Below are positions 34,921 to 45,242 of a DNA stretch of 64,000 nt, in pieces (the first letter of the stretch is position 1; every line of letters starts with the position of its first letter). The notes below the pieces were generated by a model, which saw nothing but the letters and a program-made list of their open reading frames with translations, had not been told where the DNA came from and ran no database searches. Origin of the DNA: Gliomastix tumulicola (taxonomy: Eukaryota; Ascomycota; Sordariomycetes; Hypocreales; Bionectriaceae); the NCBI GenBank assembly GCA_001599755.1, contig BCHX01000007.1, positions 744,001-808,000 on the forward strand, read 5' to 3'. A program made the position numbers and the translations under genes.

Positions 34921-35940
34921 TTTGGCTAGTCTGGGGATCAACAGATTTTCTCAAAGAACAGCAAATTGAAGCTTTGGTTTTGGAAACAAACGAAATGATC
35001 AAAGTGTGAACCTATACAACTGACGTCTAAGTCATTTCGTGTTTCCAGGGAAGCCATTCGCGTCTTAAAGCTTCATCAATGGTTGGAGCCACCAGCCAGA
35101 AAGGGAAAGCACTTTGGCTTGATAGGTCCTAACATCGGACTCATAGAGTTATCATATTCTAAGGGGATCGTGACTCAATAGTAAAAGAAGTCAATTCCTC
35201 TTCGGGAGGTCAACCGGGTTGAGCACGCACTGCGGGGATCCCTTACAATGTGATCGGTTGGCATGTTCGGCGAAGAGCTTCTATGGGTTCCATTGACCCA
35301 TCATCTTCCAAGAAAGGCATTGACTTTAATGCCGGCGATCTCTGCGTTACCAAGATTGTGTATTTTGAACCTAACATATTTGATGATTCTGGTCTTTCAA
35401 GAAAGGAAATCACTTCTCTTTGTGTTGATTGGTGGTCATTTTGTCCATATTCTGGGGCATTGGCTCTGGTCGCTTTGCCTTCCCGAAACGGAATTCACTT
35501 CTTTGCATTTTGATTGGTGCATGCTCGTCGCTGAGGCATCCGCTCCAAGAACGGGCCGGAGTCGAAGCAGACAAGACAGGAACTAGACTACTTTGCATTG
35601 CCGCAGTTTAGCTGCCCAGCATCGTCAAAATACACTCGCAATGTGTGACTTGTGATCATATCTTCTGGAGCCTCATGGACGCGAATGTCGACCCACCGCA
35701 CACGCAAGCCACGAGAATGTCGTGTCTGCAAGGTGGTGGTGATTGATTCGGCGACACCCTTCTTCACCAGCCAGCATTCAACTTTACATCAAGGCGGCTT
35801 GGCATACGATGATGAATTGTATTTAATAGCAGGTTTCCTCCTTACAATTCTATTCAAATCATCATGCTTTACTTCTCTTCCTCAGTCATCTACCCTTGCT
35901 CATCAACGCTTGATAACAGTGATTCTACTGTCTGTCGACA
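34921..35940. other. 1 kb divergent promoter region
   Basis: Shared upstream region of the OYE gene (minus) and the NmrA-like gene (plus). Only short frames. It could co-regulate the two genes, but no specific site was recognised. Confidence 0.45.
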
Positions 35941-36888
35941 ATGTCTTCCATCCATGTAGCTCTCGCCGGTGCGACTGGCAACCTTGGTCCGGCTATCCTC
36001 CAAAAGCTTCTTGATGCTTCTCTGCGGGTCACGATCCTCACACGATCCGGCAGCGCCCACAAGATTCCCCCATCTGCTAGGACGGAGAAAGCGGAAATCG
36101 TTGAGGTCGACTACAGCTCGCACTCGTCCCTCGTCACCGCACTCCAGACGGTGGATGTGCTGGTCTCGACTCTTGGGTTTACAAACTTGTTTGAGATTCA
36201 GAAAAGGCTGATCGACGCCTGTCTTGATGCGCAGGTCTCACGCTTCATCCCTTCTGAATTTGGGAATGACTCGGCCAATGCCCTCGTCCGGACGCTACCC
36301 GTATTCGCCGACAAGATCAAAACGCAAGAGTACCTAGTCGCCAAGGCCGCCCAAGATCCAAGTTTCGGCTACACCATGTGCTACAGCAACTCGTTTCTTG
36401 ACTGGCAACTCCAAGTCGGCTTCATGATCAGCCTCAGAGAGCACACAGCAACTCTGTATGATGGTGGTGACACTCGGTTCTCGGCGACTCGTCTTTCCAC
36501 CATCGGAAAGGCTGTGGTTGGCGTCATCAACAATCTGGATGCTACGAAGAACAAGCACATCTACTTTCACGATGTAGCTCTGACGCAGAACGAGTTGATC
36601 GATATTGCGAAGGGCATTGATGGAGAGGAGTGGCAGACCGAGGTCATCCCAACATCCCTGGTTGAAGAAAACGCCCATGAGCTACTGAGGAACGGCACTC
36701 CCACTGATGTAGCCAAGGCTTCGCTCGGATTCATCGCCCGTGCATGTTGGGGGGAGGGGTACGGAGGGGACTTTTCCGAGAAGATCGACAATGAGCTTCT
36801 CGGCATTCCGCAGATGAGCAATTTGGAACTTCACATGCTGGTCGGGAGGGTTCTCACGGGCACAGATAAATATGATAATAACATGTAA
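35941..36888 (+). CDS. NmrA-like / isoflavone reductase-like NAD(P)-binding protein
   Basis: Intronless, 315 aa. It starts with a Rossmann strand and glycine-rich loop (VALAGATGNLGPAIL, the GxxGxxG of the NmrA/PCBER group at about residue 10). VDVLVSTLGF follows, then RFIPSEFGND, the family's conserved motif, and GYTMCYSNSFLDWQL. It is about the usual size for fungal NmrA-like oxidoreductases. Members either reduce small aromatic or other substrates with NADPH or act as redox sensors. Many sit in metabolite clusters. It is transcribed away from the OYE gene, with 1 kb between. I infer a cytosolic enzyme; the substrate is unknown. The frame is intact. Confidence 0.85.
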   Translation: MSSIHVALAGATGNLGPAILQKLLDASLRVTILTRSGSAHKIPPSARTEKAEIVEVDYSSHSSLVTALQTVDVLVSTLGFTNLFEIQKRLIDACLDAQVSRFIPSEFGNDSANALVRTLPVFADKIKTQEYLVAKAAQDPSFGYTMCYSNSFLDWQLQVGFMISLREHTATLYDGGDTRFSATRLSTIGKAVVGVINNLDATKNKHIYFHDVALTQNELIDIAKGIDGEEWQTEVIPTSLVEENAHELLRNGTPTDVAKASLGFIARACWGEGYGGDFSEKIDNELLGIPQMSNLELHMLVGRVLTGTDKYDNNM

Positions 36889-37350
36889 GCGCCCGTTTGA
36901 AGATGTTGGTTACTGTAAGCAAAATACCGCTGTCGTCAAATATTCGTGGCGTGCAAAGTTCACATGCTGTACGGTCTATCTTCAAACTCGCAAAGAAATA
37001 ACAACAGCAATATTAGCCTGAAAGACTTACGTGTTAGTTTTCGGAACATCCCAGCTGGTAATACTGCTCACACAATGTATGTTCTCATTCCCAGACGTCT
37101 ACATGATGAACATAATAGACCTAGAACCCGTTAGCTTGGCTAAACATTTGATTTTCCGGACTTGTATATAAGAAATAGGCCCTCATCTAGATTTCATGGA
37201 AGCTAAAGTTTTATTGATTCTCCAGCGAGACAACGTAAACACTTGAAACCATACCGTTCTCCTAACCGTATCCATTTATTTCCGCTCTACTTTATCATAC
37301 GTACAGAACACGGATCGCCCAGATTCGAAGGCGAGGGACTGACAAGGAAA
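36889..37350. other. Intergenic region
   Basis: AT-rich spacer. The frame of the next gene is open back to 37243 but without ATG. Nothing else seen. Confidence 0.5.
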
Positions 37351-38892
37351 ATGAGTTCCAAAAGAAACCTAATTCTCCCCGGTGAGTTGCACAACCTTAT
37401 TGCGGAGATGGTTCAGCAAGACGCAGTTACCACCAAGCGTCTCAACACACTCCGGGCACTTTCGCTGACATGCCGAGAACTTCATAACATATACAACCGT
37501 TTGCTGTACGAGGTAGGCATGAAGCTTGATGATGCCTTGTGGAAATTTGGCTATCATCGGCTGGATGGTGATTATGCTCGGCAGGAGGCACCGGTCCGCT
37601 TGACAGACGGCACTCTAAGGCGCATCATCCAGTTTACTCCCCATTATCTCAGTAAGAGGTATTCGTCCTGGCGTTTTTTGCAGGAACACAGATTTAAGCT
37701 TCTCAACGAACTTCTCAGCTCTGATGAAGTGCAAAATGATCTGTGTACGGACACTTTCGGCATAGTCCATCCAATGGTTCTGGCAATCGAGATGGGCCGT
37801 GACGATATCATCGACCGGATATACGATATACAGGGAGGCCCAAGGCACGATATCACGTACGGCGGTTGGACCAAATTAGAGTTCGCGTGCTCTTACGCAC
37901 AGTTCCGCTTGGTGGCTCGCTTCCTGGCTGAGGGCGCCGAAGCACCTAAGCACCCCGAGGCGGTATGTGGGAAACTCTTACCAGATGAGCTCATGAGTCC
38001 GAACCAGATAGAGATCATAAATCAACAGCCAATGGGGGCGAAAAGGGTTCGGATGAAAATCGTTAATGAGATCATCTCAACGTTTCCTGACTGGCACTTC
38101 GACAAAGCTGGGATTCTTTGTGCCTGCAGCTCCGGTCTAAGCGAGGTGGTGGACCTTCACCTCAAACGTGGAGGGAGCATACCTGTCGAAAGGTCGGACA
38201 GTCTCAGTGACTACCTCCAGGCTTCACTGAACGGACTCAACCCCGCCCTCGTGGAGCAGATGATTAGTCTGGGAGCTGATTGCTGGGAGCCTTTTACGGT
38301 GAACGTGGACGTCAATGAAGCCTTATGGGACCCGCTGCCACCCCTCCTACATTTTGCTTGGAGAGACTTCAACAACAAATCCACATACGATCTAGAAAAT
38401 CTTGTTCCAATCGCCAAGATTCTCGTTAGACACGGGGCTCACTTGAGCCAGACAACATCCAATGATTGGGTAGACTCTCCACTCTGTGGAGCTGTTTATA
38501 ACCGTCACTGGCCTCTTGTTGACTACATGTGTGAAATCGGTGCCCATCTATTTGATTGGGGAGCCTCGCCTATTCAAATCACACCGACTGTTGAAAGAAT
38601 CCAGTCGTTCATGGACCTGGGTTATGATATCAACGCTTTGACCGACGAAGGGTACAGCTTACCAGTCGAAATGGCCCTCGAACGCTATGGCTTTGGGGAA
38701 ATTGACCTGGATCCCATATATTTCCTCATCGACAACGTCCAGGACATCAATCAGAAAAATCGCTCCGGCTGCACCATGTATGACTATGTGCTAAGCGGGC
38801 GTAAGTCATTTGACTGGGACCTCAGCCTGTTTGTCCCACGGATGATAGCTCGGGGCGCCGATACTACCAGAAGCCCGAGAGGTCCCAATTGA
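37351..38892 (+). CDS. F-box-like protein with divergent ankyrin repeats (paralogue C)
   Basis: Intronless, 513 aa from the ATG at 37351, the first ATG in the frame. The N-terminus reads LILPGELHNLIAEMVQ, then LRALSLTCRELHNIYNRLLY, a typical F-box-like (LP-x-E-L ... L-x-x-T-C-R-x-L) start. Ankyrin-like repeats follow: LEFACSYAQFRLVARFLAEGA, VEQMISLGADC, IAKILVRHGAHL, FMDLGYDINALTDEG and FLIDNVQDINQKN. F-box proteins recruit targets to SCF ubiquitin ligases and the repeats would then be the target-binding part. The C-terminal repeats resemble those of paralogues A and B, so all three may share a distant ancestor. No signal peptide or membrane segment. Confidence 0.75.
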   Translation: MSSKRNLILPGELHNLIAEMVQQDAVTTKRLNTLRALSLTCRELHNIYNRLLYEVGMKLDDALWKFGYHRLDGDYARQEAPVRLTDGTLRRIIQFTPHYLSKRYSSWRFLQEHRFKLLNELLSSDEVQNDLCTDTFGIVHPMVLAIEMGRDDIIDRIYDIQGGPRHDITYGGWTKLEFACSYAQFRLVARFLAEGAEAPKHPEAVCGKLLPDELMSPNQIEIINQQPMGAKRVRMKIVNEIISTFPDWHFDKAGILCACSSGLSEVVDLHLKRGGSIPVERSDSLSDYLQASLNGLNPALVEQMISLGADCWEPFTVNVDVNEALWDPLPPLLHFAWRDFNNKSTYDLENLVPIAKILVRHGAHLSQTTSNDWVDSPLCGAVYNRHWPLVDYMCEIGAHLFDWGASPIQITPTVERIQSFMDLGYDINALTDEGYSLPVEMALERYGFGEIDLDPIYFLIDNVQDINQKNRSGCTMYDYVLSGRKSFDWDLSLFVPRMIARGADTTRSPRGPN

Positions 38893-39518
38893 TATCAGGT
38901 CGAACGCGTGGCAAAGAAACAGCAACGTGCCGGTCTCAATCAGCCAAGATACATCGATTTCAGCCTCCCTGCCGGGGCCGTGTCCAAGCAACAATTGCTC
39001 TTGGGTAGGAGAGGTAATTCGCCACTACGGTCTCAATATCCCTTGGCTTGACTCGCATCCGACCTTCGTTGCTCAAGTCCGGGGTGCGAATGCGAGTGCG
39101 AGCTTTGCCAACCCTCGCACTGAACCTCGAGTGTGGCTATGCCAGCCACTCAGCTGTAGTCAGCGAATCAACCTTCTTAGAGAGACGCTAACGGCGCGTC
39201 GTATCGGGGTCGCGACGGATTCGCGATCTTGGCGATGCACATTGCCATGGGTGACCCTTTCATGGTGCCCCAATACTTCCATTACCTTGTCGGTCATTTG
39301 AGAGCTCTTTTGAATTAGGTTACAATAAAATAAGGTCATGCCAAAGATCCCAGCCCCTCCCTTGGCTTCATGCTGAGGTATGGTGCCAAGACTCATCTGG
39401 AAGGCCCATATATAAAGGCTCGCTCTTCCTTTCACCACGTAGGAGACAGAGCAGAGCATCCATCTAAAGACACCGTTTTATTCCTGAGAAAATTTGAGTC
39501 TCCAACTGTGCTATCATC
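38893..39518. other. Intergenic region
   Basis: 3' region of the F-box/ankyrin gene and promoter of the secreted DUF3237-like gene; TATATAAAGG at about 39409-39418 is a likely TATA box, about 100 bp before the ATG. No other feature. Confidence 0.5.
39409..39418 (+). promoter_or_regulatory. TATA box of the small secreted protein gene
   Basis: TATATAAAGG about 100 bp before the ATG at 39519, followed by a C/T-rich stretch. Direct reading. Confidence 0.5.
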
Positions 39519-40107
39519 ATGAGGTACCCCGTCATTCTGAATCTGCTGGCATCCTTTGCCCTGGCAGGTTCTTGCAGTGGGACGCCTCCCTTGCCTGGCT
39601 TCGTCAAGCCGCTACTCACCGCTGAGCTACCTCTATCGCCTGCACTCGGTCCCATTCCTGTGTTAGCTGGTTTTCGCCTCGGTAAGGGACTGTCAATAAC
39701 CCATTCCAGCTTGCTATTTTGGCCATAATATACTGACCCCTTCCTCGGCGCCAGTCGAACCCATCCCAGAAGGCGGCCGAATCAGCGGTGCGATCAACGG
39801 TTCCATCATTTCTGGCACGATCGCTCCTATCGTCTACGACAATCCAGCTACAAACCCCAACTTCACCTCGGACGCCGACACGTACCTCTATGGTGTCATT
39901 GATCCCGCCGAGGATGGCTCTCCAGGAGGCTTCTTCTATGTCCATGCTGTCAGTATCGGCAAGGCAGCTCGAAGCGTGGCCCGCCTGTTCATCGAGGCAA
40001 CTGGGGAATATGCTTATCTCCAGGAAGAATTCATCTTTGCTCGGATAGTCTCGGATACGTCTGCCGGACTTGTCACATTGGAGGCATACCAGGTTGAGCG
40101 GCCTTAG
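39519..40107 (+). CDS. Small secreted DUF3237-like protein
   Basis: Exon 1 39519-39681, intron 39682-39754 (73 nt), exon 2 39755-40107; 171 aa. A signal peptide (MRYPVILNLLASFALAGSCS) is followed by a short Pro-rich linker. The core has EGGRISGAINGSIISGTIAP, then DTYLYGVIDP, FFYVHAVSIGKA and FIFARIVSDTSAGLVTLEAYQ. The glycine-rich strand followed by beta strands resembles fungal secreted DUF3237 proteins, a small beta-barrel family of unknown function. Only one cysteine remains after the signal peptide, so it is not a classical cysteine-rich effector. An NGS site may be glycosylated. The assignment rests on the GGxISGxINGxI pattern only. Confidence 0.65.
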
Positions 40108-40420
40108 ATAGCGGAATTGTGTTGGGAGTAATACGACCAGGCGACGAGGGCGGAAATTCAATGTCAATTTTCCTTAATCCCAGTCTCAAACCCATTACCC
40201 AAACTACCGTGTATCTCATCCCACTGCCCCGGCGTGTACCAAAGCCATGATTCAGATCCCCTACGCCCGTCTATCAGCAATCCTTCGCTCCCTGACTCGG
40301 CCTTTCGACCCCATAGCCAATCTCTCAGCGATATATAATTCAGTACCAAACCGATGCCCTTAATCAATGATCATGAAAAGGTTCATAACCAAGTCTAGTC
40401 AAAACACGAACAGCTGATTG
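40108..40420. other. Convergent 3' spacer
   Basis: Between the DUF3237-like gene and the cystathionine gamma-synthase 3' end. No gene seen. Confidence 0.5.
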
Positions 40421-42228
40421 TCAAGCTTCGACTGCATCCTGTGCACCTCCTACCTCCGTCGCCCGGAGAGCAGCCTGTACAACCTCGACAAGTTCCTCAA
40501 TGTCCTCCAAGCCGACGCTGATGCGGACGAGGTGCTCGAAGACGCCGTGCTCGGCAGCCCAGTCCAGCTCCGAGGCATGGGCGAGCAGCGTGTAAGCACA
40601 GGCAAGCGTGAAGTTGGTGCCGAGACTCGGCCCCTTGGCGACGTTGAGCGCATCGTGGAACGCGATGGCGTCCTCTGGCCGCACGAATTGGATGGAGAAG
40701 AGGTACCCGTATCCTTCGCCCGCTCGTCTGTACTTGTCGTAGAGGTGCTGGGTCGGGCTGCCCTTGGGGTAGAACACCTGCTGGACGGACTTGTGGTCGC
40801 GGAGGATGTCGACAATCTGCTCCGCGTTCCGACTAGCGATCCTCACGCGCCGGTGGAAGTCGACGCTGTTCTTCTCCATGACGAGGATGTCGAGCGGGAA
40901 GTAGCCAAGAGGTGAGTCCTGATTGTCCGAGCCGGGAATCGCGCTTCGGAGACCCGTGCAGTGTCTTGACTTGGGGTTGATGAGCACGCTGCCGCCCATG
41001 ACGTTGCAAGCGCCGCTGAACATCTTGGACAGGCTCGTGCAGATGATGTCGCAGTGCGCTAGCAGACTTATATTGACCGGCGTCCCGATCGTGTCATCGA
41101 CGACGACTACAAATCCATACTGGCGGGACAGGTCGTAGACTCGCTCGAGGTCGAGGGATCCGAGGAGCGGGTTGCCGGGAAATTCGGTGAAGAAGGCGTC
41201 GATTTGTGAGCCGGCCTCGAGATCCTCTTGGAACTTGTCCATGTCGGAGGGCGATGCGTGGCCGTACAGGACGTAGTCGAATCCGAAGATCCGGCTCAGG
41301 ACTTTGAAGGTGTCGACATAGAGGAAGCTAGACATCAAGGTTAGCCACGTTTGGAATTACAAAAAGAGATCAGCTTACCCAAACACGGCGACTCGAAGCT
41401 GCCACTTCTTCTCAGACTGCAGGGAGTTCTTAATCATCAGGGCTGTCTGAGTGATCGCCGTCATGCCGGACTGGTAGAGAAACATATCCTGTGCGCTGAC
41501 TGGATTCTCGGCGGAGGTGTATGAAGCAGCGATCCGGGTACGAATCGCCAATGCAGCCTTCTTTGCCTTGTCTGTCGGGATTCTGTAGTCATTCTCCGTG
41601 CGTCCATTCTCACCCACGAATGTCGCAACATCCAGCCAGGTCCGAGCAAAACGGCTCGAGATGCCGTAGCCCGTGTGCTGCCAGAACGCCTTGGCCCCCG
41701 GCTCGAGAGCATCGGGGTACATCACCACATAGATGACGTTACCCGGCGACGCCGATCGTCCGGAATAATCGCCGTGCATGATCGTCAGGTCTCCGCAGCC
41801 CACAATGGCCACTAGCTGGACGCGCTCGGCCTCGTCATCCTTGTCGCACTCCTTCAGGAGGAAGTTTCTGCAGGCGCTGGCCATTGCCTGGTTCGGGTAG
41901 AGCTTGACCGAGTAGCTGGTGGACTTGATTTCGGCGAGTCTGTTTCCGAGAATGGTCTGGGGTCGAGAGCTGATCCATTGTTTGATATTGTCTTCGAGAC
42001 GGCGGACGAGTAGATGGACGAAGAATCGGGGGTAGCCGGTCTGCAGGTTGGCGAGCACGGCAGGATCGCGTTTGGCCCAGCCCACGACGTCCTGCCATAG
42101 AGGGAGGGAAACGCTGATGGCCTGTTTTCTATTAGTCTATGGACGGCAAAGGTGCCATTGACTAGGTTCTCGCGAATACTCACATGTTCGTCGCCAGGAG
42201 GCAGCGGTTCTCCGAAGGTAGCAGACAT
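40421..42228 (-). CDS. Cystathionine gamma-synthase-type PLP enzyme
   Basis: Exon 1 42228-42184 (15 codons), intron 42183-42122, exon 2 42121-41379, intron 41378-41328, exon 3 41327-40421; 564 aa. The start reads MSATFGEPLPPGDEH and continues AISVSLPLWQDVVG, the typical opening of long fungal cystathionine gamma-synthases. The Cys/Met-metabolism PLP fold appears as FLYQSGMTAI, VVVVDDTIGTPVN and CTSLSKMFSGACNVMGGSV, where Lys in SLSK is the PLP-binding residue. The family joins an activated homoserine (O-acetylhomoserine in fungi) with cysteine to cystathionine, feeding methionine synthesis. The length fits the fungal enzyme (Neurospora met-7 type) rather than the shorter bacterial one. A paralogue used elsewhere in metabolism cannot be excluded, so no symbol is given. 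Confidence 0.88.
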
Positions 42229-44123
42229 TTCCTCGGATCTCGGTAGCGACAGTCAGTCCACGATATTCCACACCTACCTTCAAGAAGACTAGCAAGTCTT
42301 CCTGGGGATGATTGCACGCAGACTTTCACGACGAGGGGTGGCGGTAAGCAGAGGAAGATGGCGAATGGACGGCATAAAATGATAGATTCCTCCCGCATAG
42401 CACGTCACTGTCTCACCTGCAGGTGCATCTTTTCGCACCAACATTTTCGTAAACCCACACCGACTTTCCGTGTCGCCAGGGCATCCGATGCTGTGCTGCG
42501 TGAAAAGTCCAGACTGGCCATGGCCGGCGCAAAAGTTCCTTTCGTGCATTCGAGGACGTCCATCGTGCCGCCCAGCTCTTGTGTGACTTGATGATTATCG
42601 TCATACCCTTGTCGCTCAGCTCGCTCCATCCCGGTCTACAGCTCTTTCGGCGAGCAGATCAGCAGGGCTAACGGGAGCCACGGTGCGATAGTGTCTGTGC
42701 GGCCGGCGCTTGCATCACTAGCATCCGAATATTGTGTTTACCGACTTTATGACACTTTATAACCTTTATTGAGGAACGGACACACGTAGATGGATGCGGA
42801 ATGGTCAGCGACAGTGGTGGGTTAGATTAAATCAGTTGCTTTTCGTGCGTATGGACTCCCATCCCCTCAGATTCGACAGAGCAATTATAGCACCAGACCT
42901 ACAGCACCTTAGAGTCCCGACGCGTGGCGCCAATGACCCCCAATGCTCGAGCCAGGCAGGGACGCTCTCTCAATCGTCTCGAGGCCCAATCCCTTGTGAT
43001 AATGCTATTGAAATCTTGCAGGGGCTAGATAACGAGCCCGTATCCGGCTTGCTTTCTCGAGGCGTCTTTTAAGTCGCTTACGCGCGCGCATCCCTTGGGC
43101 AGAGTAGTGAATGTCCTCCTGAAGATGTTGTTGAAGTCCCATGAGTGCCACCTCGGGCGGGTGTACGGCGACACACTTCTCGATTAACCCGAGACATTGT
43201 ACTCCCTAGCAGTCCTGTAGCAAGGGAAGTCACCGCGAGATATTCTACAGTAAGTGAGGGCTCACAAAGACAGGGTCTTCTGTCTGCCGCCCATTACACC
43301 CCCACGTCGCAATGTTTTCTCCTCTCGTCGGAGTATTTTCAGCCCCAGTGGGTAGGATCTCTGATTCTCGATAACGATACCGCTGTCATGTATGTGGATT
43401 GGTCCTTCATCACGGAGGATTCCTACATGTCCCGCAAAATAGATCTCGCGCCTTTCGTCAAGGGCCAGGTTGTCATGTCGGGTGCGGAGACGCCCATGGC
43501 AGGCTGCTCAGTGGGACCCTGGGAGATCAGATCTCGGCGAATATGCCGACAGGCGACTGGTAGGTGCGATAGTAGTAGGACAAAGATTCACGCTGGGGTG
43601 TCTTGGAGCGACATGTAGAGAGACCCGAAGACAAGTAAGTGAAGGGCATTGAGGGTCGTCCAGTATCACCCTACCTTCGGACACTGAGAGTAGTCTGCAG
43701 CTTGGTCGTGTCCTTGCCTCTATGCAATATGGACGGCCCACATGTTAGACACAGTTCTGGGGACTAGGGCTTACTCTTTTGTTCTCTCGAGGAATCGAGC
43801 GCCTTCCCTTCCCTTGTTCTCCTCTGCTGTTGTTGTCGTACCGTTCTCGTAAGCCTGCGCCGTGTTTGTAAATGGACAGGCAACCAATGCAAAACTCGCC
43901 AGCCAAGAGACCTCAGCTGATCTGTCCAGGGTAGTGCCATTCTTAGCACGGTCTCCTAAGACAGGGGTTTTACGGCATAGCGCGTGAAGCGCCATGGACG
44001 GTGCGCTCCGATAAAGCTCAGCTGGCCCCTCACCGCTAGCCTCACTCCTTTTTTTCCCACTTCAGCACCATTTCTTCAGCACAAGCAAGTCTTCAGCACG
44101 AGCAGCGAGCGACCGTGGCCGCG
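42229..44123. other. 1.9 kb divergent intergenic region
   Basis: Upstream of both cystathionine gamma-synthase (minus) and the SLATT gene (plus). A 157-codon plus-strand frame at 43145-43618 includes the stretch GSLILDNDTAVMYVDWSFIT, which reads like protein, but it has no support and no family I recognise. Otherwise nothing seen. Confidence 0.45.
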
Positions 44124-45242
44124 ATGGACGAACGCGCGCCGCTGCTTCAGTTCCCGAATGGCTCCGTCGCGGGCGGCGACCTCGGCGACCACCACTCCCA
44201 GTTCTGCCAGCTCGTCGGCATGAGGCCGATCAACCATCCCGATGGCGAGCCGCACAGGCCTCATCCCCGGTCGCTCTACGCCCGCGCCGTCAAGCGCCGG
44301 AGCACCCAGAGCTGCACGTACATGTTCGCCACGGCCCTCATCAACACGCTGCTGCTCACCCAGATCGTGCTCGGCGCCGCCTTGACTGGTCTGGGCGCCA
44401 GCAACAGCAGCAGGATCCTCATCACCGTCTTCGGCGCGCTCAACACCATCATCGCCGGCGTCATCGCCTTCCTCAAGTCCCGGGGCCAGCCGATGCGTGC
44501 CCGCGTCTTCAGAGACGATCTGTCGCGCGTGGTGGACGAGATCGAGAGCTCGGCAGTCATGTGGTACGGCATAAGCTGCTCTGTCCACGGCTACGACGCC
44601 ATCGACACGGACGAGCAGGTCACCGTCCGCAGCGAGGTGGCCCGGCTCACCCGCCTCTTCGACAAGGCCGTCAAGATGAACACCATGAACGACCCGGACC
44701 TGTACTCGGGGGGATCTGGCGTCGACAACTACAGCGCGACGGCAGGCCTCCGAAAGCCAGCGCAGCCTCCCGCGGGCCCGAGCGGTGCGCCGCCTGCGGC
44801 CACTCCGAACAACCCCTATGCCTTTATCCCTGAACCTGCCCCTCCTGCAGCCGCCGTTCCGGATCCCGATGCTAGCCCTGCGAGCAAGGCGCCTGAACCG
44901 CCAAAGCCAGCCGGACCGAGCGCCCCTGAGACACCCGCCGCTGAGGACCCTAAGCCTGCCGAGCCTGCTGATGACAAGAAGGACCCGGGCGCCGATGAGG
45001 ATACTCCTGAGGCAAAGAAGACAGAAGACGACAAGCCAACCGCCGAGCCCGTCCCAGAGGGCAAAGGAAAAGAGCCTGCTGCTGTACCAAAGGATCCAGA
45101 ACCAGACCCTGCACCGACTCCGGCTCCGACTCCAGCAGTCAACCACGATCCGGATGCGAGCCCTGCAAGTGCCGCGCATCCGCCCAAGAAGGAGGATTCT
45201 TCGCAGTCTTCCAAGACGCTCGTGGACAATGGCAAGCCCTAG
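44124..45242 (+). CDS. SLATT-domain two-transmembrane protein with long disordered tail
   Basis: Intronless, 372 aa from the ATG at 44124; the frame is open upstream but only with GTG. The core (about residues 50-180) has two adjacent membrane helices, TYMFATALINTLLLTQIVLG and ILITVFGALNTIIAGVIAFL, followed by KSRGQPMRARVFRDDLSRVV and an acidic helix. This is the signature of the fungal SLATT family (SMODS and SLOG-associating two-TM effector domain). In bacteria SLATT proteins are proposed pore-forming effectors of nucleotide-signalling conflict systems; the fungal role is not established. Residues from about 210 are a low-complexity Pro/Ala/Glu/Asp/Lys tail with the octapeptide DPDASPAS at about 247 and again at 342. 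An NLR gene starts 722 bp downstream on the same strand. Confidence 0.85.
   Translation: MDERAPLLQFPNGSVAGGDLGDHHSQFCQLVGMRPINHPDGEPHRPHPRSLYARAVKRRSTQSCTYMFATALINTLLLTQIVLGAALTGLGASNSSRILITVFGALNTIIAGVIAFLKSRGQPMRARVFRDDLSRVVDEIESSAVMWYGISCSVHGYDAIDTDEQVTVRSEVARLTRLFDKAVKMNTMNDPDLYSGGSGVDNYSATAGLRKPAQPPAGPSGAPPAATPNNPYAFIPEPAPPAAAVPDPDASPASKAPEPPKPAGPSAPETPAAEDPKPAEPADDKKDPGADEDTPEAKKTEDDKPTAEPVPEGKGKEPAAVPKDPEPDPAPTPAPTPAVNHDPDASPASAAHPPKKEDSSQSSKTLVDNGKP

Noticed and set aside
43145..43618. 157-codon plus-strand frame as a gene
   Set aside because: One stretch looks protein-like, but the frame ends are arginine-rich and irregular and no family, splice or promoter support is visible.
44076..45179. 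367-codon minus-strand frame
   Set aside because: Antisense of the SLATT gene, Arg/Gly/Val-rich with no known domain.
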